Positions 1 through 8,520 of a DNA stretch of 25,297 nt are shown piece after piece. Under the pieces are notes generated by a model. That model saw only the letters and a program-made list of their open reading frames with translations, searched no databases and was not told the DNA's origin. Where the stretch lies: NCBI GenBank assembly GCA_014885115.2, contig WKLE02002738.1:1-25297 (forward strand), read 5' to 3'. Source of the stretch: Asterionellopsis glacialis. Its lineage: Eukaryota; Bacillariophyta; Plagiogrammaphyceae; Rhaphoneidales; Asterionellopsidaceae. Every line of letters starts with the position of its first letter. Position 1 is the stretch's first letter. The translations under genes and the position numbers were made by a program.

Positions 1-108
1 TCAAAAATAGAAAGCACGAAAATAACGTGTCGTTTTGAAAAAAAAAGGTTTACGCACAGGAGTGAAAAAACCGTGTACTACCTTAAGGAGAGTGAAAATA
101 GGGCCTCT

Positions 109-126
109 GGGGACCTATAGGTCCCC
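109..126. repeat. Perfect 18-base palindrome
   Basis: GGGGACCTATAGGTCCCC reads the same on both strands with no central spacer. It lies in non-coding DNA about 320 bases before the first gene. It is the longest perfect palindrome I noticed in the window and belongs to the AGGTCC/GGACCT word family seen in the other spacers. Its function is unknown. Confidence 0.75.
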
Positions 127-246
127 GCCACCAATAAAGGGATACAGTACCAGTACTCTAGAGGTACGTAAACTATCTTTTGATTTTTAGAGTTCAAAGT
201 GCCCAGTTTTATGATCCGGATGTTGCTCCAGAGAGGGGGTTCTCTG

Positions 247-277
247 AGGTCCTTTCTCTAGAGACTAGAGAGGACCT
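247..277. repeat. Imperfect inverted repeat
   Basis: The left arm AGGTCCT-TT-CTCTAG and the right arm CTAGAG-AGGACCT are complementary except for a two-base TT bulge, and they flank the loop AGA. The site is non-coding. It uses the same CTAGAG and AGGACCT words found in spacers around 1370, 1640, 16505 and 19510. As RNA it would form a stable hairpin, but there is no direct evidence that it is transcribed. Confidence 0.65.
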
Positions 278-444
278 CTAGTAGAGAGAGTTGACATAGT
301 CTAGAGGTCCTTTAGAGTGTTCTCTCCTGAATCTATAGGGTCCTACTAATTATACAAAAGCTTCCTGGAGACTCATCATCTGCGGCACAAAATACAATAT
401 TATATTGTAAAGGTTTTTCTGGACGTTTTCTCTTGAGAAGTGTA

Positions 445-858
445 ATGACAAAGACGGCAAACATAATGAAAAGCTATTTCTTCATACTGACGATATTCTC
501 CCTTTGTTTTCCTGACTCAATTGCATTGTCGACAAAAATAGCTTTACAACCCTCCTCTTCAGTTGCTTGGATTTCAAGGTCAAGGTTTTCCATCTGCTAT
601 TATAATGGCAAGTCCTTTAACAAAGAAACGATGCCTCAGTCCTTCATATCATTGGGTAAGAATAGTAATGTCGCCCTTCGGTTGTCGAATGTTGACAATG
701 ATGAAAATGACGACGATGCATTGACATCAGCGTCCTCTTCAACAAATGGGTTTGACGGAGAAGGCTTTGCCGGTTACTTGGCTCCATATGTCTTAGCTTT
801 GATTGGATCCATCCTTGTAACCGGTGCCTTTTTAAAGTTTGTACTCATGAATTACTAG
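445..858 (+). CDS. Small signal-peptide protein with one C-terminal membrane span
   Basis: This 137-residue protein belongs to no family I can name. I start it at the first ATG (445); the open frame extends upstream only through non-ATG codons. An N-terminal hydrophobic stretch (about residues 8-25, SYFFILTIFSLCFPDSIA) looks like a signal peptide, ending in SIA before Leu-Ser. Leu can replace Phe at the cleavage position of diatom plastid presequences, so plastid import is possible but weaker than for the SDR gene at 15338. The middle is rich in Ser, Asn and Asp. The C-terminus is one strong transmembrane helix (GYLAPYVLALIGSILVTGAF) followed by KFVLMNY at the very end. The design resembles small single-helix thylakoid or envelope proteins, but that is inference from shape. 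It sits upstream of chlD on the same strand, 1.2 kb away. No intron is needed. Confidence 0.6.
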   Translation: MTKTANIMKSYFFILTIFSLCFPDSIALSTKIALQPSSSVAWISRSRFSICYYNGKSFNKETMPQSFISLGKNSNVALRLSNVDNDENDDDALTSASSSTNGFDGEGFAGYLAPYVLALIGSILVTGAFLKFVLMNY

Positions 859-2087
859 AAAATATGCAGAAATCTATTTTGGAAATAAAAGCAATGACGA
901 ACATTTGTAAGCTTTATTTCTGTAACAGCCTTATCGCTAGATGTACATTGTTTGATAGCTCTCTAGATTAGGAGTATGAGCTGCTCCGAAGCATTCGCTC
1001 TAGTTTTACCATGATCCCCGCCCTTGGAAAGCTAAAGTTAGGCGCTGCAGTGTGATTGTTTGAAGCTAACATGTATACATAACAATCATCATCATCTCTT
1101 CAAACTAAAATCATATGGTCCTTTTTTATCGAATTTCACATATCCAAAAATAAGTCTTTTGCTTCAGTAACCACAAGCACTATGTAATGCCGAGTTTCAG
1201 AATTTCAACAAAAGATGTTTAGATATAAAGCTGATGCTATTTCACCGTATTTTAATACAAATCTCGTTGTTGCGATCTTTGCTCTAGAATTAATGTTCTT
1301 ATTTTCCTAGTAGTTTTCGGTGACATTATCTAATTTTATGTTTGAACCAAGGGCATCACAATTTAAATTCTAGAGACTAGGACTAGTTCAAAGTTGGGAC
1401 TAGACTACTAGTTCTAGGTCCTAGAGTTGCCGGGTTTTCATGCGCTAGGTACAGTAACAACAACATGTTGCAGGCTTTTTTTGTCTCTTGTCTAGAAATT
1501 TCCCAGTGCTATCAGTGCGTGCGTACCGGTATTATCAATCTAGGACCTTGGGTACTCTACTGTAGCCTCTTGAGGATACCGGCAAGGAACTAAACCTTTC
1601 CGTAGGTAGGTCCTAGTAGCAACTACACGAAAGGTAGGACTAGAGAGGACACTTACCGGGTACCTGGTACAGTCGGAACCAGCTCCGATAGTCCCAGAGG
1701 AGGATTTTTACGTAGTTACGAGTGGAATTAATAATTTTATGGGACGCATGCAAGACTGAGAACGAAAATCGGGGGTACTCAGCAAGCCTTAGCAATGGCA
1801 TTCGCGCTGAAGACACGCATAATCTGAGCGAGAGAAACCCGTAAACGTAAGACTCGACTTGTCGATTTTTTTAGCTTGAAGAGTTTACAGCATTTTCTAC
1901 GGGAGTTTACTGGTAGTAAACTTCAACTTGCGTCAGATGCAGATCCTCCTCAACTTGCGGTCGATCAAGTCCCCAAGCAAACACAGACTCTCTCTCGTCT
2001 TACCGTTGTTGTGAGGACGACAACATTAGCGTTCCTTCCCCTTGAGACGAAGTTGCTGTGGTCGTTACAGCTACATCAAGGGTTAAA
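859..2087. other. Spacer between the small membrane protein and chlD
   Basis: No gene is visible. The first half is AT-rich. The second half carries the spacer words CTAGAG, ACTAG, AGGTCCTAG, TACCGGTA (1524-1531) and GGGTACCTGGTAC. An imperfect inverted repeat spans 1370-1426, with CTAGAGACTAGGACTAG opposed to CTAGTTCTAGGTCCTAGAG. The last 200 bases should be the promoter and 5' leader of chlD. An open frame at 1876-2091 there has no ATG start and no protein-like character, so I do not call it. Confidence 0.55.
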
Positions 2088-4707
2088 ATGAAGACTTACT
2101 CGGCAGCGGCTGTTGCCGTCGTGCTCTGTGCCGTTTCGGCCGTAAGTTCATTTAGTTTTCGTTGATATTGGATTCTGTTCTTCATTTTCTATGTCTTCAG
2201 TTACACGTGTGCAGCATCGTGATGCACAGAAAGGTGCTTTTCCGAATGTATTTACGGTGAAAAAAATGTCACGCTACTTAGGACTATGACACGGAAAGAT
2301 GAGGTTGATAATTTAACTCGTTTGAACTACAAGAACAACCGCATATGTACTATTACAAATCTAACCTTTCCTCTCATAAACTGATTCTTTTATCCATTAG
2401 GTGAACTCTGTTGCAGGCTTCTCTTTTGTACCATCTAATAACAAGGTGCGAGCTGCAACACCAACATTTATGAGCGCCGTCTCCGATGAAACCGCGGAAG
2501 ATCGTGCCAAGGCTGCTATGGAAGCAGAAGAAGCTATGAACTCATTGGAATCTGTCGGTATCAAAGATAACAAATTGATGGACATCGGAGGTCGACCTTT
2601 CCCACTTTCAATGATTGTCGGTCAAGATAACATTAAACAGGCTCTTCTTCTAGCTGCTGTGAACCACCGTATGGGTGGTGTTGTTATTTCCGGAGGTAAG
2701 GGTACTGCCAAATCCGTCATGGCTCGTGCTCTTCACCAGCTCCTTCCTCCCATCGAAGTTCTTAAGGGATCTGCCTTCAACATTGACCCTGAGGGCGCAT
2801 TTGGAATGGATGACTTTCTCAAGACAGACCTTCAAAATGGAGGTCCACCACTGGAAGAGAGAGAAACAGAGGTCATCCCTGCGCCATTCGTTCAAGTTCC
2901 CTTGAATGTGATGGAGGATCGTCTCATCGGTAGTGCTGACCTCGAAGAGAGTGTGAGGACTGGAAAGACTGTTTTCTCTCCTGGTTTGCTCGCCAAGGCT
3001 CACCGTGGTGTGCTTTACGTTGACGACATAAATCTTCTTGATGAAGAAACTGCCAACATTTTGCTCGGAATTGTTAATGAAGGTGAGGTCACTGTCGAAC
3101 GTGAGGGTCTTTCCCTTAGGTACCCTTGCAAACCTCTCTTGATTGCTACCTTCAACCCCGATGAGGGAGAACTTCGTGATCACTTGCTTGACCGAATTGC
3201 TATTGCTCTCTCTGCGGATGCGGTACCTTTGGACCTCGCCCAACGTGTCGATGCTGTTGAGAGTGTACTCGATTTTTCTGCGTCTGGTTTACAAAAGACT
3301 GAAAAGGCCGAAGTAGCCTTGCAGGAAGCAATTGAGAACGAGGAAGATCTCAAGACTGCCATCGTATTTGCTCGCGAATATCTCAAAGACTTGAAAGTCG
3401 CTCCTTCTCAAATCCAATATTTGTGTGAAGAGGCTATTCGCGCTGGATGTCAAGGGCACCGTGCTGAAATTTTTGCTGTCGAAGTTGCCAGAGCCGCTGG
3501 TGCACTTGAGGGACGTCAAGTCAACAGTGAAGATTTGCGCCTTGCCGTGAAGCTTGCCATTGCCCCTCGTGGAACTTTCATCAATACTCCCATGGACGAA
3601 GACGAGATGATGCCTCCTCCTCCTCCTCCACCACCACCACCGCAGATGGACGATCAAAATCAAGACCAAGATCAAGACGATGAAGAGGAACAAGAGGATC
3701 AAGACGAACCAGAGGACGAAGAAGACGACGACCGTGAAGATGAAGCTCCTGATATGCCTGATGTTCCACAGGAGTTCATGTTCGATGTCGACCAGACCCC
3801 AATTGACCCAGACCTCATTGAGTTCTCTAACAGACAAAGAGACGGAAAGGGAGGTGGACGTGGTCTTGTTTTCTCTCAAGACCGTGGCCGTTACATCAAG
3901 CCCATGCTTCCTAAAGGAAAGGTTGTTCGTTTAGCAGTCGATGCCACATTGCGTGCATCTGCTCCTTACCAAAAATCCCGTCGTGAACGTGCTGTTGGAA
4001 CCAAAAAAGAATCCCGTGGGGTCCACATTGAACAATCGGATGTCCGAATTAAAAAGATGGCCCGTAAGGCAGGTTCTCTTATTATTTTCGTTGTAGATGC
4101 TTCCGGATCCATGGCTCTCAACAGAATGAACGCCGCTAAGGGTGCTGCCATGAGTTTACTTACTGAGGCTTACCAGAGCCGTGACAAGATTGCTCTCATT
4201 CCCTTCCAAGGAGATGCTGCTGACGTCTTGCTTCCTCCCACTAAGTCAATTGCCATGGCTAAGAAGAGACTGGAACAAATGCCATGCGGAGGAGGATCAC
4301 CTCTTGCTCACGCCCTTCAAACTGCTATGCTTACCGGTCTTAATGAGCAGAAGAGTGGAGATGTTGGTAAGGTTGTTGTTGTTTGTATTTCTGATGGAAG
4401 AGCAAATGTGCCTTTATGTGTTTCCATGGGAGAGGAGTTCGACCCTGAGGCCGATGAAGACTCCAAAGACGGAAAGCCAAGTAGGGCTTACCTAAAGGAA
4501 GAAGTTCTTGCATGCGCCAAGCAAATGGCTGCCTTGCCAGGCTTCAATCTTCTCTGTATTGACACTGAGAACAAATTCATCTCCACTGGTGTTGCCAAGG
4601 ATATTGCTAACGCAGCAATGGGAAAATACCACCAAATTGCCAAGGCTGACGGTAACGCAATTGCGTCCGTAACAAGTGCGGCACTGAATGAAATCAAATC
4701 AGGCTAA
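2088..4707 (+). CDS. chlD: Magnesium-chelatase subunit D, plastid-targeted, one intron
   Basis: ChlD works with ChlI and ChlH in the plastid to insert Mg2+ into protoporphyrin IX, the first committed step of chlorophyll synthesis. I join exon 1 (2088-2141) to exon 2 (2401-4707) across a phase-0 GTAAGT…TTAG intron (2142-2400), giving 786 residues. Exon 1 encodes the hydrophobic signal peptide MKTYSAAAVAVVLCAVSA; exon 2 supplies the cleavage motif VAG^FSF and the transit region. An AAA+ domain follows: degenerate Walker A GGKGTAKS (about 116-123, Ala where ChlI has Gly) and Walker B-like LYVDDINLL (about 223-231). Next come ten consecutive Pro (about 423-432) and an Asp/Glu/Gln linker (to about 467), the classic ChlD hinge. 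The C-terminal integrin-I domain keeps the MIDAS residues DASGS (584-588), the GGGSPLA loop and ISDGRA (about 681-686). Length and domain order fit the family. The gene is complete. Confidence 0.96.
2142..2400 (+). other. Spliceosomal intron of chlD
   Basis: The 5' site is GCC|GTAAGT and the 3' site is ATCCATTAG|GTGAAC, for a length of 259 bases. It falls between codons (phase 0). Splicing joins an ATG-started hydrophobic signal peptide to the plastid cleavage motif, and exon 2 has no suitable ATG of its own at its start, so the intron is required to make a targeted protein. Confidence 0.88.
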
Positions 4708-4929
4708 ATATTTATTGCCAAACTGGATGACAAATTTCTAATACTATAGAACTTTATTTTTGCACTAAGCTTCCAGCTGTTTTTTTTTGGACAAAATGAT
4801 AGAATCACTGCACTCCCCTCACAGAGTTGATGTATGAGTCAACCTCCACCGAAGCGGTTTTGCAGACTTAATTGCTACTTAAAATAAAGAAGTGTGGCGA
4901 TTAAGATTAATTCTACTTATTGCTATTAG
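4708..4929. other. Convergent 3' spacer
   Basis: This 222-base AT-rich stretch separates the ends of chlD (+) and the orphan gene at 4930-8265 (-). AATAAA-like words occur (TAAAATAAAG near 4877) and could serve polyadenylation, but I cannot assign them firmly. Neither gene overlaps the other. Confidence 0.4.
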
Positions 4930-7900
4930 CTACTTGTTCTTTGACTTTTTAATACCGACTCTTCCTTCAAGAGGAAGCACTATACTCAGATCATCCTGGG
5001 TTCCTCCATTCAAATTATTACTGTCTTCAAACCAAGCAACAGAGGATTGAGGCAAAAGGTCTATACCATGACCCCGTTGCTCTCTTTTGCGGTTAGACTT
5101 AATACTTGCACCATATCTTGTCGACAAAGACAGGAATGCCGAGAAGGATTTAGATGAACTATCGTTTAGGAATGATAGACTTATAGAGTCAGACTGTGTA
5201 TTAGATTCTCCAAAACTGTATTGATTCAAACTCATGGCCGTTCCACCATAAAAAACAGATTTTTTGGTATCAGTCCCAGCACAACGAAAGGAGACAGCAT
5301 TGTCATCTTTGTTATCGCTGCTAGTAACTTCTTCCTTAGGCTTGACATCCACATGGAGGCAGCATTGTGCTGTATTGTTTTTCTGCACATGAAACGGTGG
5401 CTTAGATGTTATGGTAACCTTTTCAATAGAAGCAAGATCGCCACCGCTAGTGGGGGGTGACCCACGAGAAGCGTTTTCAAGGCCCGAAGAATCTGTTCCC
5501 TCTAGTATCACTTCAATACAAGGACTGCTGTTCGGTCCAGTTTTGGAAAGAGCATCGAAAACTATATCTCTTACATCGCTGGTTTCTTTCAATGCTTTCT
5601 CTATATCTAACAGTGGTAGGTTTTGGCTTTCTTTGTAAATCGTTCTTTGCAAAGGGTCAACATTCGTCTCCGACTTCATTCTCTCGTCATTTTTTTTTTG
5701 AAGGCATTGCAGCATTTTGCCCACTCTTATTCTAGAGGCTTTCGTGTCTCTATCTTCTTTGGATAGATAACTTTGCTCGTACTCATGTTCAACATGAGTA
5801 AGGATACTATAAGCCTGACTTGTACCTTCCTCTCGATTTATGTGATCATGGTTGCCAAAGAAAGACATCAGAATATTATTCCAACAATCTTGGTCAATTT
5901 TCATTAACAGACTTGATCCAGTAAAGGTGTGAAATGATAAGAAAATTGCCCCCTCCGCTGTTGTTGTCATTGAACTATCAATATCACATCGACTTGGTTG
6001 GATAGCCTTGACAAGTGTCATATCTTGTCGCACGGGAAGCTTTATCGAGATAGTATCCATATTACCACCGAAATTATTATCATCGTGGTGGTATTTAGTA
6101 GTATTGCCAATGATCGTCATCATTTTATTATGAAGAATTTGCGATGAAATCAACACTGCATAGGATGAACCATCTCCACGTACTGCGACTATGCCACTTT
6201 GATATTGGAGGAAATCATTTTTATTTCCACCACTTTGGTCGTTTGGAAACAAAGTTTTTTGCATACCCACAAAGTCATTGTTTTGAGAGTCTATTTGGGA
6301 TGAACTACTACTATAATAATGGAAGCAATCATCAAGTGACAATGGTGCACTAGATAGCCACGGCCCTCCCGATGGTAATCCAGGTTTGAGTTGGCACAAC
6401 ATCGTTCGAGAATGGCTGTTGCCCCTACCTGTAGAAGAGCGATCGTTGTCGTCATAAAAGGTGGCCTCGATATTGTTATTCTTATTATTGTCAGAATTGT
6501 CACTCTTTACAACGACAAAGAGGCCACCCAGTGATCCAACACAAATGATTGCATTATGGGCAAGTGTTTGTTTGTCAGAATTATCATGGTTGTTTTTGTG
6601 AATCACCATATTATTATTCATCGCAACCGGAACGGATAAAATAGACACAACAGATTGTCTTGACCCTATAGAACCCAGAAGAATAGCAGAAGTAACTTGA
6701 ACGGTATATCTTTTTGTTTTTGGTATTGTCGTCGTCTTTTCCTTATGCCCCGATGTTTGTTTGTTGAAAGAACTCATCATCATCATTACGGTGACATGGC
6801 AAGCAAATACTGACCCATCTGCAAATCCAAGTAATGCAATCATATTAGAATTATTATCGTTATCCGCATTATCACCACTGTCATTCTCATGGCGATGTGG
6901 AATTGTCGTCCTTATCGTGGTAATAGCCAAAGACGACGACGACGATGGCGATTTTGAATTACCATAAATAAAGTTGTATAGAATCTCATAGGTATGATTA
7001 GGATGAGCATTATCATCATTCTCATTTTGAGAAATACAATGAATTGATGTGCAAGATGTGTTGACATGTTCTAAACCACAAATATCAGCAATTTCAATGG
7101 GGATACTACTTGCTTGTTGTTGATAGTTCTCGTCATGATCTTCCTTTCCTTTTTCGTCTTCCTGCTTCTTTTGATGCGATGAACGTTGAATATAAACAAC
7201 TTGAGGAGGCCCTAAACAGTTACCTCCCAATACCACTAATAAATCATTTTCATTTTTATTATTGCTGTTGCTGGAAAAGGAGGAAGAAGGACAAGGACAG
7301 ATTGATAAAAGTGTGGTACCCAAGAATAAGGTGCTGCTGATACTGTTCTCGTGTGATACTGGTGCACCTGTTCGTCGTTGAGCAGGTATACAGGGAAACA
7401 TATAATTATCTTCTTGAGCATGAAGAGAATGGTCCAATCCCAAAAGAGATGGTTTCAGTGATGATGATAATCGTGGTAGTGATGATGACGATGATGTACC
7501 CTCTCCTGTACTTGAAGACTCTTGTTTTGGATCAGAGCACCATAACGTACCATCCCGTGTACAAACAAGTAGGATCAGATCTTCCTCCTCTTTTAGTATA
7601 TTATTGCCATTTGCTGTTGTTGCATGTTGTTTATGTTGATCATGCTGCCGTTTTTGTTTTTGTCTTGGCTGTCGCCGTCGTCTTTTCGTGAGAGCTACGG
7701 CTTCTACCTCTCGATCAAAGCAAATAAATCCATGTCGTGGTTGTGCTTGTGATTGTGGTAATACTGCATCATCTGAACAACTTTGTTGGTTTTCTGTATG
7801 ATGATTTTGTTTGGCATCATCGTTACCATTGTCATCATCATTGTTGATCTTCTCATCTTGAGGTTCTCGTTGCTGTACAGGAAAAGACAAAATATGACAA

Positions 7901-8265
7901 CAATTTTTATGTTTGGATGCTGTTACAATCCATGATGAATGTTGTTGTTTGTTTGTGGTGCTTGTCGTACTTCTATCATTATTACTCTCACGAATAGGAG
8001 TAGTGCAACCCTTACAACTATTTGCAGTAACGAACACAGATGAAGAGCTATTGTCATTTTGTAACGATGATGTTGTCGTTGTGGCGTTGGTAACAGACGG
8101 GCACTCATACAAGGACTTAATAAGAGCAGGGGCAAAGGAGGAATTATTACTACAATTTAGGAACGATGAAAGAAAACCGGAATCATAAACATCACCATCA
8201 TTTTTGTCGTCGTTGTCATCATCATTTTCCACCCGCCGAGTGAAACTATCCTTCTCTTCCTCCAT
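4930..8265 (-). CDS. Large low-complexity protein with beta-propeller-like strands, function unknown
   Basis: This is an intronless 1111-residue frame starting at ATG 8263-8265 and ending with TAG at 4930-4932. I do not recognise a family. Long Asn/Ser/Asp/Lys insertions, encoded by AAC/TCA/GAT-type triplet runs, interrupt short conserved-looking strands: LILLVCTRDGTLWC (about 230-243), IALLGFADGSVFACHVTV (476-493), AIICVGSLGGLFVVVK (572-587) and GIVAVRGDGSSYAVLI (691-706). The hydrophobic-strand, Gly-Asp-Gly, hydrophobic-strand pattern suggests a divergent beta-propeller. A charged, probably helical stretch (about 790-890) and a Ser-rich beta-like C-terminus follow. A basic patch KRRRRQPRQKQKRQ (194-207) could be a nuclear signal. 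A propeller, then helices, then a beta domain occurs in FANCB/FAAP100-type scaffolds, but I claim no homology. It is divergent from the gene at 8521. The product is inferred only from frame length. Confidence 0.7.
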   Translation of the reverse strand: MEEEKDSFTRRVENDDDNDDKNDGDVYDSGFLSSFLNCSNNSSFAPALIKSLYECPSVTNATTTTSSLQNDNSSSSVFVTANSCKGCTTPIRESNNDRSTTSTTNKQQHSSWIVTASKHKNCCHILSFPVQQREPQDEKINNDDDNGNDDAKQNHHTENQQSCSDDAVLPQSQAQPRHGFICFDREVEAVALTKRRRRQPRQKQKRQHDQHKQHATTANGNNILKEEEDLILLVCTRDGTLWCSDPKQESSSTGEGTSSSSSLPRLSSSLKPSLLGLDHSLHAQEDNYMFPCIPAQRRTGAPVSHENSISSTLFLGTTLLSICPCPSSSFSSNSNNKNENDLLVVLGGNCLGPPQVVYIQRSSHQKKQEDEKGKEDHDENYQQQASSIPIEIADICGLEHVNTSCTSIHCISQNENDDNAHPNHTYEILYNFIYGNSKSPSSSSSLAITTIRTTIPHRHENDSGDNADNDNNSNMIALLGFADGSVFACHVTVMMMMSSFNKQTSGHKEKTTTIPKTKRYTVQVTSAILLGSIGSRQSVVSILSVPVAMNNNMVIHKNNHDNSDKQTLAHNAIICVGSLGGLFVVVKSDNSDNNKNNNIEATFYDDNDRSSTGRGNSHSRTMLCQLKPGLPSGGPWLSSAPLSLDDCFHYYSSSSSQIDSQNNDFVGMQKTLFPNDQSGGNKNDFLQYQSGIVAVRGDGSSYAVLISSQILHNKMMTIIGNTTKYHHDDNNFGGNMDTISIKLPVRQDMTLVKAIQPSRCDIDSSMTTTAEGAIFLSFHTFTGSSLLMKIDQDCWNNILMSFFGNHDHINREEGTSQAYSILTHVEHEYEQSYLSKEDRDTKASRIRVGKMLQCLQKKNDERMKSETNVDPLQRTIYKESQNLPLLDIEKALKETSDVRDIVFDALSKTGPNSSPCIEVILEGTDSSGLENASRGSPPTSGGDLASIEKVTITSKPPFHVQKNNTAQCCLHVDVKPKEEVTSSDNKDDNAVSFRCAGTDTKKSVFYGGTAMSLNQYSFGESNTQSDSISLSFLNDSSSKSFSAFLSLSTRYGASIKSNRKREQRGHGIDLLPQSSVAWFEDSNNLNGGTQDDLSIVLPLEGRVGIKKSKNK

Positions 8266-8520
8266 CGTGTCAACGACACCTCCCTATATCAGATGTTTGT
8301 TTCGTAGAATTTCTATTTCCATCGACTACTGTACGTGTATGCGTATACTCTGAATCCAATATCTACTTCAATCTCTTAAGGTGGGGAGTAAGTGACTCTT
8401 TGTCAACTTTGCCATTAGATACAGTGCTTGTCATTGATCCTCATCGAATTGGCCGATTTCGGTTCTCCATCCGACGGAAAGTCGCAGTTTTGAAGTTGTC
8501 GTTTGGAGACACTCCTCATA
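8266..8520. promoter_or_regulatory. Divergent promoter region
   Basis: This 255-base spacer separates the start codons of the orphan gene (-) and the aminotransferase class V gene (+). It must hold both 5' leaders and probably both promoters. I see no TATA box or initiator I would defend. Unlike most other spacers in the window it is poor in CTAGAG and TACC-type palindromes. Confidence 0.45.

Larger units (their letters stand above)
1..444. other. Spacer rich in short palindromes
   Basis: No convincing coding region is visible. The stretch is dense in CTAGAG/CTCTAG and AGGTCC/GGACCT words. It contains a perfect 18-base palindrome at 109-126 (GGGGACCTATAGGTCCCC) and an imperfect inverted repeat at 247-277. 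In the latter, AGGTCCT and CTCTAG on the left pair with CTAGAG and AGGACCT on the right around a three-base loop. The last 60 bases are AT-rich and should hold the promoter and 5' leader of the gene at 445, but I see no certain core element. Confidence 0.6.

Noticed and set aside
1876..2091. 71-codon frame upstream of chlD
   Set aside because: It lacks an ATG start, overlaps the chlD start codon in another frame and has no protein-like pattern; it is most likely 5' leader or promoter.
2650..3243. 197-codon minus-strand frame inside chlD
   Set aside because: It is an antisense shadow of a well-conserved gene; codon bias of the plus strand keeps the opposite frame open.
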